The notes under the pieces were generated by a model. The model ran no database searches, was not told the origin of the DNA, and worked only from the letters and a program-made list of their open reading frames with translations. The translations under genes and the position numbers were made by a program. 9,871 bases of DNA from the NCBI GenBank assembly GCA_900765165.1, contig CAAFQR010000155.1:1-9871 (forward strand), given 5' to 3'. Every line of letters starts with the position of its first letter. The first letter of the stretch is position 1. Below are positions 7,339 to 9,871 of this stretch, one piece after another. This stretch comes from Veillonellaceae bacterium (GTDB lineage: Bacteria; Bacillota; Negativicutes; Veillonellales; Veillonellaceae).

Positions 7339-7662
7339 ATGCACATGGAACGCATGGCCTGGAAAGCAAAAGTTAAAGATGGCATGCTGGATGAGTATAT
7401 CCGTCGTCACAATGAAATTTGGCCGGAGTTAAAAGACTTATTGAAAGAAGCCGGTATTGCCAATTATACAATTTGGAATGTAGGCTCGGATTTGTTTGGC
7501 TATTTTGAATGTGAAAAAGGCGTAGCCTTTGCAGAAAAGACGCAGGCGCAAAGCGAAATCGTAGACCGGTGGAACGAGTACATGAAAGATGTCATGGTTA
7601 TGGAAATGGATTCGGTTACCGGCGCGCAGCCGAAATTGCGGCAGGTGTTTCGCTTAGACTAG
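7339..7662 (+). CDS. rhaM: L-rhamnose mutarotase RhaM
   Basis: A small 107-residue enzyme (E. coli RhaM is 104) that interconverts the alpha and beta anomers of L-rhamnose, supplying the form used by the isomerase. The signature YIRRHNEIWPEL (residues 20-31) carries the catalytic pair Tyr20 and His24, equivalent to Tyr18 and His22 of E. coli; RWNEYMKDVM further on matches the family's RWWKYMTDVM. The SD AAGGAGGTGAT (7328-7338) is a nearly complete complement of the 16S tail. It runs right up to the ATG at 7339, so initiation at the in-frame ATG at 7345 is equally plausible and would shorten the protein by two residues. It is the last gene of the operon, with no terminator before the convergent regulator gene. 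Confidence 0.94.
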   Translation: MHMERMAWKAKVKDGMLDEYIRRHNEIWPELKDLLKEAGIANYTIWNVGSDLFGYFECEKGVAFAEKTQAQSEIVDRWNEYMKDVMVMEMDSVTGAQPKLRQVFRLD

Positions 7663-7679
7663 ATGGTACACGGTCTTTG

Positions 7680-8435
7680 TTAATACAGTAAGTCGATGTT
7701 GCGTTCTTCTAAGTATTCTAACCAAGGATCGCGTGGCTTACGATTCGTAACGATACAGGCTACATCAGTGATGTCACAGGTTTTGATAAATGAGGTTTTA
7801 TCCCATTTCGTATGATCGGCTAAAAGAATGGTTTTGCGAGCCTGTTGAATCATAGTGTATTTTACGAGGCTTTCATCTTCATTGGATTCCATAATGCCGT
7901 TAGCCATATCAATGCTTTTGCAGCTCAAGATGGCTAAATCAACGTAGTACTTGGCTAAGGTCGCACAAGCCGAAGCGCCCACAAGGGCAAAGGCGTGCGG
8001 CCTTAGTACACCACCGCTAAAAATAAGCTGAAATGGAATTTTATCGAAATCGGATAAGATATGAACCGAATTCGTAATAATCGTTAAATTCTTTTTATTC
8101 TGCAGATGTTGCATTAACGTTAAACATGTTGTACTGGAATCAGTCATAATCGTATCTCCGTCATTGATAAGTGGCAACGCCTTCAACGCGATTTCTGATT
8201 TCTCTTCTTTATTACGAATTGTGCGATTATCAAAGGATAAGTCTTCACGGGTTTGGCCTGTAGGTACAGCACCACCATAACTACGCCGTAACAGGTTTTG
8301 TTGTTCTAGTTTTTCTAAGTCACGGCGAATCGTTTCTTCTGTAACAGCAAAGTGCTTAGCTAATTCAGCTACGTATACTTTTTGGTCTCGCAGCAAAATA
8401 TCCATAATTTGTTGACGTCGTTCGATAGCTAACAT
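7680..8435 (-). CDS. DeoR-family transcriptional regulator, probable repressor of the rhamnose genes
   Basis: A 251-residue protein of standard DeoR-family length. Residues 1-57 form the N-terminal winged helix-turn-helix: RRQQIMDILL, then helices around AELAKHFAV and the recognition helix TEETIRRDLEKL (32-43), ending in the family's RRSYGGAV. The rest is a DeoRC sensor domain of the phosphosugar-binding type, with TDSSTT, ITNSVHIL, SGGVLRPHAFALVG and ILLADHTKWDK in the expected order. DeoR proteins are usually relieved by a phosphorylated pathway intermediate; rhamnulose 1-phosphate is the natural candidate here, but this is inference. The SD GAGGTG lies about 5 nt before the ATG. It lies between the rha operon and fucO and is transcribed against the former and away from the latter. 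A DeoR-type rhamnose repressor is known in Rhizobium, whereas E. coli uses AraC-type RhaS/RhaR. Confidence 0.92.
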   Translation of the reverse strand: MLAIERRQQIMDILLRDQKVYVAELAKHFAVTEETIRRDLEKLEQQNLLRRSYGGAVPTGQTREDLSFDNRTIRNKEEKSEIALKALPLINDGDTIMTDSSTTCLTLMQHLQNKKNLTIITNSVHILSDFDKIPFQLIFSGGVLRPHAFALVGASACATLAKYYVDLAILSCKSIDMANGIMESNEDESLVKYTMIQQARKTILLADHTKWDKTSFIKTCDITDVACIVTNRKPRDPWLEYLEERNIDLLY

Positions 8436-8502
8436 AAGGCACCTCGTTTTATGAAAAGAGAATATTTCTTTCTTTTAACGCGAATAGTATAACTTTGTCC
8501 TT

Positions 8503-8532
8503 ATTATACGCTTTGAAATCAGTGAAAGTAAA
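8503..8532 (-). promoter_or_regulatory. Candidate promoter of the DeoR-family gene
   Basis: Read on the minus strand, TTTACT (8527-8532) as -35 and a perfect TATAAT (8503-8508) as -10 are separated by 18 bp. Transcription would begin near 8496, giving a leader of about 60 nt before the regulator's ATG. The -35 lies 10 bp from the motif shared with the rhaB promoter, so the regulator may control its own synthesis. Confidence 0.45.
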
Positions 8533-8541
8533 CAATTAGAT
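8513..8541 (+). promoter_or_regulatory. Candidate promoter of fucO
   Basis: TTGAAA (8513-8518, five of six consensus bases) is 17 bp upstream of TTAGAT (8536-8541, a weak -10). The start point would fall near 8548, so the shared motif at 8543-8562 would cover the transcription start, a normal place for a repressor site. It overlaps the divergent regulator promoter almost completely, so the two may compete for polymerase. Confidence 0.35.
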
Positions 8542-8542
8542 G

Positions 8543-8562
8543 TTGATTTGTATTTGTTTTTG
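8543..8562. promoter_or_regulatory. Candidate DeoR-type operator before fucO
   Basis: TTGATTTGT (8543-8551) followed by ATTTGTTTTTG (8552-8562) are both found exactly in the rhaB control region (2336-2344 and 2339-2349). Here the words lie end to end and give a 6-bp tandem repeat of ATTTGT. The position between the divergent regulator and fucO fits joint control of both. T-rich composition raises the chance of coincidence. Confidence 0.45.
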
Positions 8563-8596
8563 TTGGTTTAGGTAGTTGAAGTTGGAGGGTTTCCAC

Positions 8597-9748
8597 ATGG
8601 TAACACGTATGATATTAAATGAAACTTCGTATTTCGGCTTTGGTGCTATTACGAAAATCGTTGATGAATTGAAGTCCAATAATTTGAAAAAAGTCTTGGT
8701 TACAACAGATAAAGACTTAATCAAATTTGGTGTAGCTACAAAGGTTACGGATTTATTGGACAAAGCCGGCGTAGCGTATGAAATTTTTGACGAATTGAAA
8801 GCAAACCCGACGATTAAAAACGTACAGGATGGCGTAGCGGCTTGTAAAAAAGCACAGGCTGACTGCATTGTAGCTATCGGCGGTGGCAGTACTATCGATA
8901 CTTCGAAAGCCATTGCTATTATCATGACAAACCCTGAATTCGAGGACGTTCGTAGCCTTGAAGGTGTAGCCGATACGAAGCATAAATGCTTGCCGATTAT
9001 TGCTGTGACGACTACGTCCGGTACGGCTGCGGAAGTTACCATCAACTACGTTATCACCGATGAAGAAAAACATCGCAAATTCGTATGTGCTGACCCACAT
9101 GATATTCCTATTGTAGCTATCGTTGATCCGGATATGTCCCTTGGCATGCCGGCCGGCCTTTGTGCCTCCACCGGTATGGATGCGTTGGTTCATGCTGTTG
9201 AAGGTTACTTGACTCGTGGCGCTTGGGAAATGACTGATATGCTTCATTTAAAAGCTATTGAAATTATTGGTCGCGCACTTCGTGATGCGGTAGCCGGTGA
9301 TCCGAAGGCACGTGAAGAAATGGCCTTAGGTCAGTACATTGCCGGTATGGGCTTCTCCAATGTAGGCCTTGGTATTGTTCACTCTATGGCGCATCCGCTG
9401 AGCGCTGTGTATGATATTCCGCACGGCAAAGCTTGCGCTATGATGCTTACTGCTGTATTGAAATACAACGCCGAAGCTACCGGTGAAAAATACCGTGAAA
9501 TCGCACGTGCTATGGGCGTTAAAGGTGTTGACGCTATGAGCCAGGAAGAATATCGCAAAGCAGCTATTGATGCTATCCAGAAATTAGCTGATGACGTTAA
9601 GATTCCAAAGAGCTTGCTGGAAGCGGGGGTAAAAGAAGAAGATATTAAGTTCCTTAGTGATTCCGCTTTTGCCGATGTGTGTACGCCGGGCAACCCGCGC
9701 GACGTTACGGCGGAAGCCATCGAAAGCATCTACCGTTCTATCCTCTAA
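8597..9748 (+). CDS. fucO: Lactaldehyde reductase FucO (iron-dependent group III alcohol dehydrogenase)
   Basis: FucO reduces L-lactaldehyde to (S)-1,2-propanediol with NADH, disposing of the aldehyde made by RhaD and restoring NAD+ during anaerobic growth. The 383 residues are near-equal to E. coli FucO (382) and similar along the whole length, for example RMILNETSYFGFG at the start, EVTINYVITDEEK and DVCTPGNPRDVT near the end. The NAD-binding GGGS (AIGGGSTIDT) is present. Metal ligands Asp195, His199, His262 and His276 match the E. coli set (196, 200, 263, 277). The ATG at 8597 is chosen because GGAGGG (8584-8589) lies 7 nt upstream and the protein then aligns with the family N-terminus; an in-frame ATG at 8576 has no SD. 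It is expressed apart from rhaBAD, divergently from the DeoR-type gene. No terminator is obvious after it. FucO also serves fucose catabolism, so the pathway assignment rests on context. Confidence 0.95.
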   Translation: MVTRMILNETSYFGFGAITKIVDELKSNNLKKVLVTTDKDLIKFGVATKVTDLLDKAGVAYEIFDELKANPTIKNVQDGVAACKKAQADCIVAIGGGSTIDTSKAIAIIMTNPEFEDVRSLEGVADTKHKCLPIIAVTTTSGTAAEVTINYVITDEEKHRKFVCADPHDIPIVAIVDPDMSLGMPAGLCASTGMDALVHAVEGYLTRGAWEMTDMLHLKAIEIIGRALRDAVAGDPKAREEMALGQYIAGMGFSNVGLGIVHSMAHPLSAVYDIPHGKACAMMLTAVLKYNAEATGEKYREIARAMGVKGVDAMSQEEYRKAAIDAIQKLADDVKIPKSLLEAGVKEEDIKFLSDSAFADVCTPGNPRDVTAEAIESIYRSIL

Positions 9749-9871
9749 AAACAATGAGCTTCGAGCGGTAACGGCTCCTGATGTACGGCTTGGTCGTTTT
9801 GGGTGCATCCCTTGGTAAAATCTTATTAAAAACTAAGAAACCTCCGACAGAGTGTTCGAGCGCTTCTCTTC
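9749..9871. other. Right-edge intergenic DNA without a recognised feature
   Basis: About 120 bases after fucO hold no open frame I can support and no T-tailed terminator. GATGTAC (9779-9785) can pair with GTGCATC (9803-9809) as a 7-bp stem with one G-T pair around a 17-nt loop, too loose to call. On the minus strand a frame entering from the right edge ends in TAG at 9833-9835 after 12 codons; it could be the tail of a convergent gene or chance. Confidence 0.3.

Noticed and set aside
8515..8535. Catabolite-responsive (cre) element near TGAAAGTAAACA
   Set aside because: It lacks the central CG and the proper length of the cre consensus.
8576..8596. Upstream ATG extension of fucO by seven residues
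   Set aside because: No SD precedes 8576, whereas GGAGGG sits 7 nt before 8597 and the family N-terminus aligns there.
8536..9247. Two long minus-strand ORFs overlapping fucO
   Set aside because: Both are antisense shadows of a gene matching FucO residue by residue; neither resembles a known protein.

Overview
The window is most likely chromosomal DNA from an anaerobic or facultative Bacillota-type bacterium. Supporting points are strong purine-rich Shine-Dalgarno sites (one, before rhaM, is an almost complete anti-SD complement), AT-rich intergenic DNA and tight co-directional operon packing. No rRNA or other phylogenetic marker is present, so the genus cannot be read; a Negativicutes origin is only a guess.

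Layout. Positions 1-319 hold no gene I can name: a GC-richer 5' edge, two tandem hairpins and a 14-bp perfect dyad. Next is a stand-alone membrane acyltransferase fused to an SGNH esterase-like domain (OatA type, 320-2173), closed by a very good intrinsic terminator (2219-2281). An AT-rich control region (2282-2464) follows, with an inverted repeat, a candidate promoter and a tandem 10-bp repeat. It leads into a complete L-rhamnose operon: rhaB (kinase), rhaA (isomerase), rhaD (rhamnulose-1-phosphate aldolase), an MFS sugar-porter-type permease and rhaM (mutarotase), 2465-7662, with gaps of 12-35 nt and a good SD before each gene. A DeoR-family regulator lies convergently (7680-8435, minus strand), its stop only 17 nt from that of rhaM. 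Divergent from it is fucO (8597-9748), an iron-dependent lactaldehyde reductase.

How it works together. The permease would import L-rhamnose. RhaM interconverts its anomers, RhaA makes L-rhamnulose, RhaB phosphorylates it, and RhaD splits rhamnulose-1-phosphate into dihydroxyacetone phosphate (to glycolysis) and L-lactaldehyde. FucO reduces the lactaldehyde to (S)-1,2-propanediol and regenerates NAD+, the usual anaerobic route. Key catalytic or metal-binding residues are present in RhaA, RhaD, RhaM and FucO. The regions upstream of rhaB and fucO share an exact 9-mer (TTGATTTGT) and an exact 11-mer (ATTTGTTTTTG), best explained as operators of the DeoR-type protein encoded between the two units.

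I see no mobile element, CRISPR array, tRNA or rRNA gene, and no clearly unprecedented system. The points most worth checking are the operator set, the permease standing where other bacteria have RhaT or an ABC importer, the structured leader of the acyltransferase gene, and the unexplained edges.
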